In this document: positions 1-8,310 of the stretch, piece after piece
Layout of the letters: each line of letters begins with the position of its first letter
Position numbering within the stretch: the first letter of the stretch is position 1
NCBI GenBank assembly: GCA_037974335.1
Contig: CM075760.1
Span: 13,598,345-13,662,344, forward strand
Length of the DNA: 64,000 nt
Source: Prionace glauca
Taxonomy: Eukaryota > Chordata > Chondrichthyes > Carcharhiniformes > Carcharhinidae
Reading direction: 5' to 3'
Notes under the pieces: model-generated
The model's input: only the letters and a program-made list of their open reading frames with translations
Told to the model about the DNA's origin: nothing
Databases searched by the model: none
Program-made: the position numbers and the translations under genes

Positions 1-222
1 GATCAAAGTGTGGTGTTTTACAAATGTAAATATTGAAAAGATGCTTTAAAAAAACAACCCAAAATAACTCATTCAGCATTGAGTCTTTCCAAAGCCTGTG
101 TCTTTGGGATTTTAAACTGCAGAAGACAACTTTATAACATCTGTGTCCAAAACAGCAGCATCCAGAATCCCAGCAGCAAAACAGGCTTTCAATTAGACCA
201 ATGATTTTAAAACAAGCTCTCA

Positions 223-242
223 AACACACACACACACACACA
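223..242. repeat. CA dinucleotide microsatellite
   Basis: About ten CA steps following CTCTCAAA. An ordinary short simple repeat, unrelated to the compound arrays further right. Confidence 0.9.
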
Positions 243-909
243 ACCAATAGACAGTTTCATTTTACAGATATTTCATTTACTCTCTGCCACCCACCAAAGG
301 GTTAACCTGTTTGTGAATAATTACAAAGCCGGGATATTTTAACCCCAGGGTTCCCCAGAGGGAAACATCACCCCGACATAGTAACAATATTTATAATTCC
401 AAAATCACACCCCCCCCTCCTCCCTTAATCAGTGAATGTATGATTCACAGTGCAATGAAGACCATTCTGCACAGCAAGATCCCACTGTCAGTCCCACAAT
501 GGAGAAAGCCCTCCCCCGACTCTATCTCTTTCCCCTGCCCCTCCTGAGACCCTCACACCCTCCCCACTCCCTCTCTGTTTAGCTCTCCCTCCATTTCTCG
601 ACCTCCTGCCCCTCCCCAACCCTTCTCTCTCCCCTCAATCTTTCCTGTTTAAAGACCCCGCTCAGGGTCCCAGTGTGAGGAATAGGGAGCCAGACCCACC
701 TGTGTACACAGCAAGATCCCACACATACACACACAACCTGGTGAGGGGCGGATTAAATAAACGTTGTGGGTGAGGACTGCAGGATGGTGTGTGGGGAATG
801 GGATCCACACCTCCCTCCCTCTCTCTCCCTAAATTAAACTGACAACAATTCACACTGGGGTTTTCTGTCACATTTTATTGAGAGATGGAATATAGATGGG
901 AATGTGTGT

Positions 910-933
910 GGGGAGAGGGGAGGGGGTGCAGGG
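910..933 (+). other. G-quadruplex-forming candidate
   Basis: Four G-runs of 4, 4, 5 and 3 separated by 3-, 1- and 4-nt loops fit the usual G4 pattern. A near-identical copy is at 4774-4797, inside a duplicated block. Confidence 0.5.
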
Positions 934-1036
934 ATTGGGAAGAACACTGGAGAGACAGAGACAGGGAAATTCTCTACCACCCCCCCCGCCCCCCAAATAG
1001 AAATTCCTGGGAAAACAGAGAGAGGGAAAAGAATCT

Positions 1037-1190
1037 GGAGTCAGACAGCACAGAAACAGGCCCTTCGGCCCACCAGCTCAATGCTGGCCCATCCAATCCC
1101 AATCTACACTCCTCCCCATTCCCCAGCACTTGCTCCGTAGCCTACGATGCCTCGGAGATTAAAGTGCTGGAATTTACCCAACCCCCTTTC
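1037..1190 (-). mobile_element. CR1-like LINE/SINE 3'-tail fragment
   Basis: On the minus strand this contains GGGCCGAAGGGCCTGTTTCTG, which matches the 3' untranslated end of the CR1-like elements further right in the window (36193 onward and 34858-35168). It is followed outward by CTGTGCTGTCTGACTC. The fragment is 5' truncated and carries no coding sequence. Duplicated copies lie at 2629-2750 and 4897-5035. The exact family is uncertain. Confidence 0.5.
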
Positions 1191-2260
1191 CAGCTTTTAC
1201 CTTGAACCCCACTCTGCAGTCCCTGAGCCAGATCTCGTTTCAAAATAAAACGTGTGGTCGCTGTCACAGTGCGGGGCAAAGGTTACAGACCCAGTGTGTG
1301 CACAGCAAGATCCCACAGCAGCAGCAATGTGAACCTGAATCAGATGGGACACATTTCCCCCCCCCCACACAACCCCCAACCCTCTTGCCTGCTGTGAACC
1401 CCCACCCCGCTCACTACCCTGTGTGTGTGTGTGTGTCTGCATCATCCCAAATCTCCACAAAGGCTGGAAATCCCTCTTAAAACTAAACCAAACACCTTTT
1501 AAAACAAAATCCCTGTGCTGCACAGCAAGATCCCATAGGTGCAGTCAGCTGTGTTGAGTTTTTTTTAATTTGGGAAATGTTTATACAGTGAGAGGGGCTG
1601 AGACATTGAAATCACCCCCACCCCCGGACCCTCAGAATTAAACTGGAGCCCCTGTCCCTGCAGTGCACAGCAAGATCCCACAGTCAGCTGTGTCGAATGT
1701 CATTTGAATCCAGGAAAGATTTATACAGAGAAAGAGAGAGTGAGGCAGAGAGGGGCTGGGACAGTAAAATCCAATCCCCCAACCTCCCTGGGACACTCAG
1801 AATTAAACTGGACCCCTGTCCCTCACTGATGCCCCCCTCCCTCTAACAGCCTGTGTCTCTCCCCCTGCATCTAACCCACACCTACAGCTGTTTCCACCCC
1901 TCCCTCTGTCCGTCTCTGTCTCCATCTGTTTCTGCTACAGACGAGACAGGGAGAGAGAGAGAGAGACAGAGAGAGAAAATACAGACGGAGAGAGAGACAG
2001 AGATAGTTAGACAGAGATGAGGAGAGGAGAGAGAACAGGGACATACAGAGACAGATATTTGATAATGAATTGTGTGCGGTCACATTATTGAGTGTCCTGT
2101 CATTTGGTGATTGTTTTATACAGAGAGGCAGAGAGAGAGGTGAAGACAGTGACATTCTCTCCCTGACACCCCAGCAAGCTCAGAGACACAGAAGCTGCAG
2201 ACACTCACACACACAAACTGCTTTGGTAAATCTCCCCAATCTCTGTCTCTCCCTCGCTCT

Positions 2261-2320
2261 CAGTAACTTCACTGCAGTGTTAATGTGAGCCTTACTTGTG
2301 CCATTAATAAACTTTAAAAA
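2261..2320 (+). mobile_element. Orphan SINE 3' tail
   Basis: CAGTAACTTCACTGCAGTG and the following AATAAACTTTAAAA match the 3' end of the tRNA-derived SINE that is present with its body at 43021-43250 (there CAGTAACTTTATTGC). Only the tail is present, preceded directly by a CT run. Related tails lie at 2398-2456, 3884-3947 and 4016-4077. Confidence 0.6.
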
Positions 2321-2397
2321 TTTAAGTACCCTCTATGTCCCTTTATCTCTTTCTGTCTCTTTATTTAGGTCTCCTGTCTCTCTCTCTCTCTCTCTCT

Positions 2398-2456
2398 CAG
2401 TAATTTCATTGCAGTGTTAATGTAAGCCTTGTGACAGTAATAAATACATTTTAAAT
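2398..2456 (+). mobile_element. Orphan SINE 3' tail
   Basis: CAGTAATTTCATTGCAGTG followed by AATGTAAGCC and AATAAATACATTTTAA. The same tail type as at 2261, again directly after a CT microsatellite. Confidence 0.6.
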
Positions 2457-2628
2457 CTTTCAACTTTAAACCCTATCTGTGACTGTCTGAATTCAGAGCC
2501 CAGGTCAGTGCCAGATTGAGAGGGGGGTCAGTATTGAGCAGAATGGACAGACAGTTTGATAGAAAGTTTGCAGAAACTACAGGGAGTGTTTGTAAACATG
2601 TTGGGGGTTGTGGAAAGGTCAGTGTGGT

Positions 2629-2750
2629 GTGCCCTTCGGCCCACCAGCTCAATGCTGGCCCATCCAATCCCAATCTACACTCCTCCCATTCCCCAGCACT
2701 TGCTCCGTAGCCTACGATGCCTCGGAGATTAAAGTGCTCGAATTTCCCCA
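2629..2750 (-). mobile_element. CR1-like LINE/SINE 3'-tail fragment, duplicate
   Basis: Second copy of the 1037-1190 fragment. It lacks the outermost tail because the duplication breakpoint lies inside the element (GTGCCCTTCGGCCCACC at 2628 onward). Confidence 0.5.
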
Positions 2751-3883
2751 ACCCCCTTTCCAGCTTTTACCTTGAACCCCACTCTGCAGTCCCTGAGCCA
2801 GATCTTGTTTCAAAATAAAATGTGTGGTCGCTGTCACAGTGCGGGGCAAAGGTCAGAGGCCCAGAGAGTACACAGCAAGATCCCACAGCAGCAGCAATGT
2901 GAACCTGAATCAGATGGGACACATTTCCCCCCCCCCACACAACCCCCAACCCTCTCGCCTGCTGTGAACCCCCACCCCGCTCACTACCCTGTGTGTGTGT
3001 GTGTGTGTGTGTCTGCATCATCCCAAATCTCCACAAAGGCTGGAAATCCCTCTTAAAACTAAACCAAACACCTTTTAAAACAAAATCCCTGTGCTGCACA
3101 GCAAGATCCCATAGTTGCAGTCAGCTGTGTTGAGTTTTTTTAATTTGGGAAATGTTTATACAGAGAGAGAGAGAGTGAGGCAGAGAGAGGCTGAGACAGT
3201 GAAATCACCCCCACCCCCCCGGGACCCTCAGAATTAAACTGGAGCCCCTGTCCCTGCAGTGCACAGCAAGATCCCACAGTCAGCTGTGTCGAGTGTCTTT
3301 TTAATCCAGGAAAAATTTATGCAGAGAAAGAGAGAGTGAGGCAGAGAGGGGCTGGGACAGTAAAATCCAATCCCCCAACCTCCCTGGGACACTCAGAATT
3401 AAACTGGACCCCTGTCCCTCACTGATGCCCCCCTCCCTCTAACAGCCTGTGTCTCTCCCCCTGCATCTAACCCACACCTACAGCTGTTTTCATCCCTCCC
3501 TCTGTCCGTCTCTGTCTCCATCTGTTTCTGCTACAGACGAAACAGGGAGAGAGAGACAGAGAGAGAAAATACAGACAGAGAGAGAGACAGAGATAGTTAG
3601 ACAGAGACGAGGAGAGGAGAGAGAACAGGGAGATACAGAGAGAGAGATTTGATATTGAATTGTATGCCGTCACATTATTGAGTGTCCTGTCTTTTGGTGA
3701 TTGTTTTATACAGAGAGGCAGAGAGAGAGGTGAAGACAGTGACATTCTCTCCCTGACACCCCGGCAAGCTCAAAGACACAGAAGCTGCAGACACTCACAC
3801 ACACAAACTGCTTTGGTAAGTTTCCCACCATCTCTGTCTCTCTCTCTTTATCGATGTCTCTGTGTGTCTATCTCCCTCTCTCT

Positions 3884-3947
3884 CAGTAACTTCATTGCAG
3901 TGTTAATGTGAGCCTTACTTGTGACACTAATAAACTTTAAAACTTTA
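3884..3947 (+). mobile_element. Orphan SINE 3' tail
   Basis: Duplicate of the tail at 2261: CAGTAACTTCATTGCAGTG with GACACTAATAAACTTTAAAA downstream, the form closest to the usual elasmobranch SINE end. Confidence 0.6.
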
Positions 3948-4015
3948 AGTACCCTCTCTGTCCCTTTGTCTCTCTCTCTCTTTCTGTCTCTATCTATGTC
4001 TCTCTCTCTCTCTCT

Positions 4016-4077
4016 CAGTAACTTCTTTGCAGTGTTAATGTCAGCCTTGTGACAGCAATAAATACATTTTAAATCTT
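4016..4077 (+). mobile_element. Orphan SINE 3' tail
   Basis: Duplicate of the tail at 2398, with CAGTAACTTCTTTGCAGTG and AATAAATACATTTTAA. Confidence 0.6.
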
Positions 4078-4247
4078 TGAACTTTAAACCCTATCTGTGA
4101 CTCTGTCTGAATTCAGAGCCCAGGTCAGTGCCAGATTGAGAGGGGGGGTCAGTGTTGAGCAGAATGGACAGACAGTTTGATAGAAAGTTTGCAGAAACTA
4201 CAGGGAGTGTTTGGAAACATGTTGGGGGTTGTGGAAAGGTCAGTGTG

Positions 4248-4689
4248 TAACAAGCTGAGGGAAGGGGTTTCCAGTTCACATCTTGCTGCTGTTTGGGGCA
4301 GTGGGAGTTCCCTTTGCATTTCCAGGGAGCTGTGAACCCTCAGGGCTTTCTGCCTGTCTCTGTTTGAACAGTTTAATATGTTTAAACACTCAGACCTCTG
4401 GCCCTTGTTGGGAATATCAGAATATCTCACTGACCACCCCCCCAGTACACACACCCCCCCACAAACCCCCCACCCTGTGTGTGTGTGTGTTGTCCCAAGT
4501 CTGGAGACTTCCCCACAGTCCCCTGAAAGTTTTTAACCTCCCTCTGAGAAACCCCCCCCCCCTTTTTAAAACAAAATCCCTGTGGTGCACAGCAAGATCC
4601 CACAGGACACAGTCAGCTGTGTGGAGTGTTTTTTACTTTGGGAAATGTTTATACAGAGAGAGAGAGAGAGTGAGGCAGAGAGAGGCTGA
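4248..4689. other. Complex DNA between duplicated blocks
   Basis: Partly unique (about 4248-4560) and partly a diverged third copy of the block element that starts AAAACAAAATCCCTGTG (4567 onward, compare 1501 and 3079). No convincing gene. The 158-codon open stretch at 4283-4759 runs through repeats in both flanks and looks fortuitous. Confidence 0.6.
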
Positions 4690-5462
4690 GACAGAAATTA
4701 AACTGACAACAATTCACACTGGGGTTTTCTGTCACATTTTATTGAGAGATGAAATATAGATGGGAATGTGTGTGGGGAGAGGGGAGGGGGTGTAGGGATT
4801 GGGAAGAACACTGGAGAGACAGAGACAGGGAAATTCTCTACCCCCCACCCCCCCAATCCAAATAGAAATTCCTGGGAAAACAGAGAGAAAAGAATCTGGA
4901 GTCAGACAGCACAGAAACAGGCCCTTCGGCCCACCAGCTCAATGCTAGCCCATCCAATCCCAATCTACACCCCTCCCCATTCCCCAGCACTTGCTCCGTA
5001 GCCTACGATGCCTCGGAGATTAAAGTGCTGGAATTTACCCAACCCCCTTTCCAGCTTTTACCTTGAACCCCACTCTGCGGTCCCTGAGCCAGATCTCGTT
5101 TCAAAATAAAATGTGTGGTCGCTGTCACAGTGCGGGGCAAAGGTTACAGGCCCAGTGTGTGCACAGCAAGATCCCACAGCAGCAGCAATGTGAACCTGAA
5201 TCAGATTGGACAGTCACCCCACGCTCTCACCTGCTGTGAGCCCCCTTTCCCACTCCCCACCCTGTGTGTCTGCATTGTCCCAAATCTCCAGAAAAGCTGG
5301 AACTACTCCTTAAAACACAGCAAACCCTTTTTTAAAACAAAATCCCTGCGGTGCACAGCAAGATCCCACAAGGTGCAGTCAGCCGTGCTGAGTTTTTTAA
5401 TTTGGGAAATGTTTATACAGAGGGAGAGAGAGGCTGAGACAGTGAAATCAAACCCCACCCCT
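4690..5462. repeat. Tandem duplication block, partial copy 3
   Basis: 4690-5200 aligns with about 830-1345, so it includes DNA left of the block as defined in copy 1. It then continues with shortened versions of the following elements. It contains the third LINE-tail fragment (4897-5035) and two CACAGCAAGATCCCA motifs. Confidence 0.75.
4897..5035 (-). mobile_element. CR1-like LINE/SINE 3'-tail fragment, third copy
   Basis: Third copy of the fragment described at 1037-1190, with the same GGGCCGAAGGGCCTGTTTCTG on the minus strand. Confidence 0.5.
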
Positions 5463-6048
5463 CTGTGAGTTTTATTTAACAATTAGGAACAGCGCTGTCT
5501 CCCACCCCTGTTATTTTAGATTTAATACAAACTTACAAACTCATCAGTAATTCACTCTCTGCCAGCCACCAAAGGGTTAATGTGTTTGTGACTAATTACA
5601 AAGCCGGGATATTTTAACCCCAGGGTTTTAAACTCCAGCCCCCCAACCCCACACCCCACAATCTAACCAGAACTGGTTCATCCAAGGAAGCGAGATTAAA
5701 ATTAAACCTGGATTGGGGATAATAAAGAGACAACAACTCACGTGTGGCCGATAGAACAGGAATCAGTCCATCCATCCTCCTCTGGAGAAAAGCCCCTTGT
5801 CCAAGGATTCCCAGTCCCATTGCAGTCTTCACAATTCAAATCCCTGGGGAGAAGAGAAAATCATTCATTAAAATACAAGAACAGGTTTAAATTAAACAGC
5901 ACAAGAGCCCAGGATTCCCCCTTCTCAGTTACACTGTCTCTCAGTAAAATCTCAATATTAATTCATGGGGAAAAGGGAGAGAAATATATTAAAATACCAG
6001 AAAATGTTTAAATTAAACAGCACGAGAGCCCAGGATTCCCCCTTCTCA
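5463..6048. repeat. ~585-bp direct repeat, copy 1
   Basis: Aligns with 6607-7193 at an offset of about 1,145 bp with few differences. It contains the candidate exon at 5742-5843 and the first units of the 116-127-bp minisatellite. Confidence 0.85.
5742..5843 (-). CDS. Candidate internal exon of an unidentified host gene (102 bp)
   Basis: On the minus strand the stretch is preceded by a pyrimidine-rich acceptor (TTTTCTCTTCTCCCCAG) and followed by a consensus donor (GTGAGT). Taking one leading base for the previous codon, it reads 33 open codons starting DLNCEDCNGTGNPW and ending TDSCSIGH, then two bases. It is therefore phase-symmetric and can be added or skipped without changing frame. The other two frames contain stops early. 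Four cysteines and several acidic residues are visible; I do not recognise the family. An exact duplicate lies at 6888-6989 and a different candidate at 7496-7638, all in the same orientation, as expected for neighbouring exons of one gene. No start, stop or further exons were found. It may be a chance combination of splice-like sites; the identical copies reflect block duplication, not independent conservation. Confidence 0.35.
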
Positions 6049-6430
6049 GATCTTACAGAGAGATTGTTCAGCTAAATATTAATTCCTTGGGAAGAGAGAG
6101 AGAGAATCTAATTCATTTAATTACTAAAAAATGTTTACATTAAACAGCACAAGAGACCAGGATTCCCCCTTCTCAGTTACACAACTTCTTAGTAAAATCT
6201 AAACATTAATTCTTGGGGAAAAGGGAGAGAAAATAATTAAAATACCAGAAAATGTTTAAATAGCACAAGAACCCAGGATTCCCCCTTCTCAGATTTCACT
6301 GAGATTGCCTAACTAAATATTAATTCATTGGGGAGAGAGAGGAAATATAATTAATTAAAATACCAGAAAATGTTTAAATTAAACAGCACAAGAACCCAGG
6401 ATTCCCCCTTCTCAGATTTCACTGAGAGAT
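5850..6430. repeat. Minisatellite of 116-127-bp units (about five)
   Basis: The anchor AGGATTCCCCC/T recurs at 5911, 6032, 6159, 6275 and 6398. Each unit also carries AATATTAATTC, GGGGAAAAGGGAGAGA and AATACCAGAAAATGTTTAAA. On the minus strand each unit presents a CTCTCCCTTTTCCCC pyrimidine stretch like the acceptor of the adjacent candidate exon, so the array may have grown from intron sequence beside it. Confidence 0.8.
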
Positions 6431-6606
6431 TGTCAACTAGATATTAATTCTTGGGAAAAAGAGGGAGAGAGGGAGGGAATATAAAAGAGAGGCAGATAGA
6501 GGAAGGAAATGGAGAGAAAAGCAGAGAGAAATAGACAGAGTGGGGGAAAAGCTGTGGAGAGGATGGAATGAAAATCTGAACTTCTGAAAACTGAATTGTA
6601 AAGACC
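6431..6606. other. Short complex spacer
   Basis: Purine-rich on the plus strand (GAGA and GGAA), between the minisatellite and the second direct-repeat copy. No gene seen. Confidence 0.5.
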
Positions 6607-7193
6607 TCTGAGTTTTATTTAACAATTAGGAACAGCGCTCTGTCTCCCACCCCTGTTATTTTAGATTTAAAACAAACTTACACACAGTTTCATCAGTAAT
6701 TCACTCTCTGCCAGCCACCAAAGGGTTAATGTGTTTGAGACTAATTACAAAGCCGGGATATTTTAACCCCAGGGTTTTAAACTCCAGCCCCCCCCCCAAC
6801 CCCACAATCTAACCAGAACTGGTTCATCCAAGGAAGCGAGATTAAAATTAAACCTGGATCGGGGATAATAAAGAGACAACAACTCACGTGTGGCCGATAG
6901 AACAGGAATCAGTCCATCCATCCTCCTCTGGAGAAAAGCCCCTTGTCCAAGGATTCCCAGTCCCATTGCAGTCTTCACAATTCAAATCCCTGGGGAGAAG
7001 AGAAAATCATTCATTAAAATACAAGAACAGGTTTAAATTAAACAGCACGAGAGCCCAGGATTCCCCCTTCTCAGTTACACTGTCTCTCAGTAAAATCTCA
7101 ATATTAATTCATGGGGAAAAGGGAGAGAAATATATTAAAATACCAGAAAATGTTTAAATTAAACAGCACAAGAGCCCAGGATTCCCCCTTCTC
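6607..7193. repeat. ~585-bp direct repeat, copy 2
   Basis: Second copy of 5463-6048. Differences include the C-run near 6788 and a few substitutions. It carries an identical copy of the 102-bp candidate exon. Confidence 0.85.
6888..6989 (-). CDS. Candidate internal exon, exact duplicate (102 bp)
   Basis: Identical in sequence, acceptor (CTCTTCTCCCCAG) and donor (GTGAGT) to 5742-5843. With 34 codons' worth of bases and equal phases, both copies could be spliced in series and encode a tandem peptide repeat. This rests only on splice-signal reading; no homologue is recognised. Confidence 0.35.
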
Positions 7194-7315
7194 AGTTACA
7201 CTGTCTCTCAGTAATATTAATTCTTGGGGAAAAGAGAGAGAAAATAATTAAAATACAAGAAAATATTTCAATTAAACAGCACAGCCAAACCCCAGGATCT
7301 CCCCTCTCAGTGACA
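6995..7315. repeat. Minisatellite of 116-121-bp units (about three)
   Basis: Same unit as 5850-6430, with anchors at 7057, 7178 and 7294; the last is diverged. The first two units belong to the duplicated 585-bp block. Confidence 0.75.
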
Positions 7316-7495
7316 CAATCTCTCAGTACCATCCAAACACAACAAGTCCGTTGTAAACCAGAGAGTATAAAAGATTGGGACAGTTCCCTCCCTGTGTGTT
7401 TCTCTCTGTCTCTCTATCCCACTCCCATTCAGATCTCACTGCCTCTGATATTAAACATTAAATCTGGATCAGGGTCAGAAACAGACACAACTCAC

Positions 7496-7638
7496 CCCCC
7501 CCCCAGCCCGTCCCCTGGGGTGAAGCTGGGGGACAGACCTCAGTCAGCCCTCCCTCTGGAAGATGCTCCTCTCCCTCGTCCCGCTCACACACATTCCCGT
7601 CCTTCGGATCCTCGACACGTCGCCAGCTTTCAAAATTC
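7496..7638 (-). CDS. Second candidate exon of the same unidentified gene (about 143 bp)
   Basis: The minus strand shows a pyrimidine-rich acceptor (TCTCTCTTTTTCTCCCTGAG), then 47 open codons beginning NFESWRRVEDPKDGNVCERD and continuing acidic (EGEEHLPEGG), then a donor GTGAGT directly after a G-run. The reading phase at the left edge equals that of the 102-bp candidates. The right edge depends on the length of a ten-base homopolymer, so the exit phase is uncertain. Codon usage and sequence complexity look more gene-like than anything else in the window. It lies 5' of the other candidates in the minus-strand direction. Family unknown. Confidence 0.35.
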
Positions 7639-7639
7639 C

Positions 7640-8310
7640 TCAGGGAGAAAAAGAGAGAGAAATTGGTTATAAAGAGAGAGGGAAAAAAATCACACACAAA
7701 CACACAAGGTCATTTTCAGAATAAAACACACAAACTCTCACAGTGAGGAGTTCCAGCATTTCCATTCAAATCCATTCAGCATCCTGTCCACACAAGCAAA
7801 GTGCAGGTTAAAAAGCAGATTGAGACACACACACACACACACACACACACACTGAATCAGAGTGGGAATGTGTTCAGTACAGGGGGATTATTGGTGTGGG
7901 GACTGACAGCTCTCAGACTCCCATTTATCCTGAGTGAGCTGGATACAAACCCACCCCCTGAGTCTCTGGCATGTTTACAATATCTGTCTCTCTATTGAGA
8001 TGCTAATTTCCCCCCACCCCCCACCCCAGAGGTGTTTGGGCCAATGTCAGACTGACTCTTGATGTGTTAATGCAGAGGTGGAAATGGATTCTGTCGCCCC
8101 CCCCCCACCCCCTGTCTTTAGTTTAGTTTCAAACATTATTTCTTTCCCCCCCCGTAGGTGGCGTTGGTCCATTTCAAACACCCCCCACCTCCCTCACCAC
8201 CTTCCCCACACACCAGCCCCGAAAATCCTTGTAGCCGTTCCCCACAACCACAGCGAGTGAAGTGGGGGGGGGGGGAATGGGGAGGGTGTGAGTGAGTGGA
8301 TTGGAGATTG
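7640..8310. other. Complex DNA with simple-repeat islands
   Basis: Includes a CA run at about 7826-7852, C-runs near 8012 and 8098, a run of 12-13 G at about 8262-8274, and a GT run at about 8316-8338 that leads into the first large array. No gene recognised; the short open frames are proline- or histidine-rich readings of these runs. Confidence 0.6.

Larger units (their letters stand above)
1..1036. other. Complex non-coding DNA, no gene seen
   Basis: AT-rich then C/T-rich sequence with only short open frames and no recognisable product. It holds a short CA microsatellite near 223-242 and, at about 279-352, a copy of a sequence that recurs at about 5551-5634 and 6699-6783 (core CCACCAAAGGGTTAA followed by ACAAAGCCGGGATATTTTAA). 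It could be intronic or intergenic DNA of a host gene; nothing here decides which. Confidence 0.6.
1060..2630. repeat. Tandem duplication block, copy 1
   Basis: Aligns with 2631-4247 at offsets of about 1,570-1,590 bp. It holds a LINE-tail fragment, four copies of the CACAGCAAGATCCCA motif, a purine-rich stretch near 1940-2060 and two isolated SINE 3' tails. The last ~165 bp, from about 2461, reappears at about 4080-4246. No reading frame is long or conserved enough to suggest a gene; the frames of about 90-110 residues shared by both copies are low-complexity and contain dinucleotide repeats. Confidence 0.85.
2631..4247. repeat. Tandem duplication block, copy 2
   Basis: Near-identical to 1060-2630 apart from scattered substitutions and microsatellite length changes (for example GT-run and C-run lengths near 2990 and 3215). 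It ends where AGGTCAGTGTG at about 4246 diverges from copy 1. Confidence 0.85.
470..5368. repeat. Eleven dispersed copies of a 15-nt motif CACAGCAAGATCCCA
   Basis: Exact copies start at 470, 707, 1301, 1521, 1666, 2871, 3097, 3262, 4588, 5162 and 5354. Read on the minus strand the motif is TGGGATCTTGCTGTG, which I recall as a conserved stretch of an old elasmobranch SINE body. At 1200-1315, and in its duplicates, the following minus-strand DNA also faintly resembles that body. Several copies arose by duplication of the surrounding blocks, but 470 and 707 lie outside them. The family assignment is inference; the repetition is seen directly. Confidence 0.6.

Noticed and set aside
1197-1523. ~108-residue minus-strand frame repeated at 2767-3099
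   Set aside because: It includes CA-repeat-encoded Thr/His runs and glycine runs from C-stretches, and overlaps the old SINE-like motif. The copies are block duplicates, and I see no splice context as good as at 5742-7638.
6437-6625. Serine/phenylalanine-rich minus-strand frame that could be a signal peptide
   Set aside because: It is a reading of a GAGA-rich purine tract, with no downstream coding sequence.
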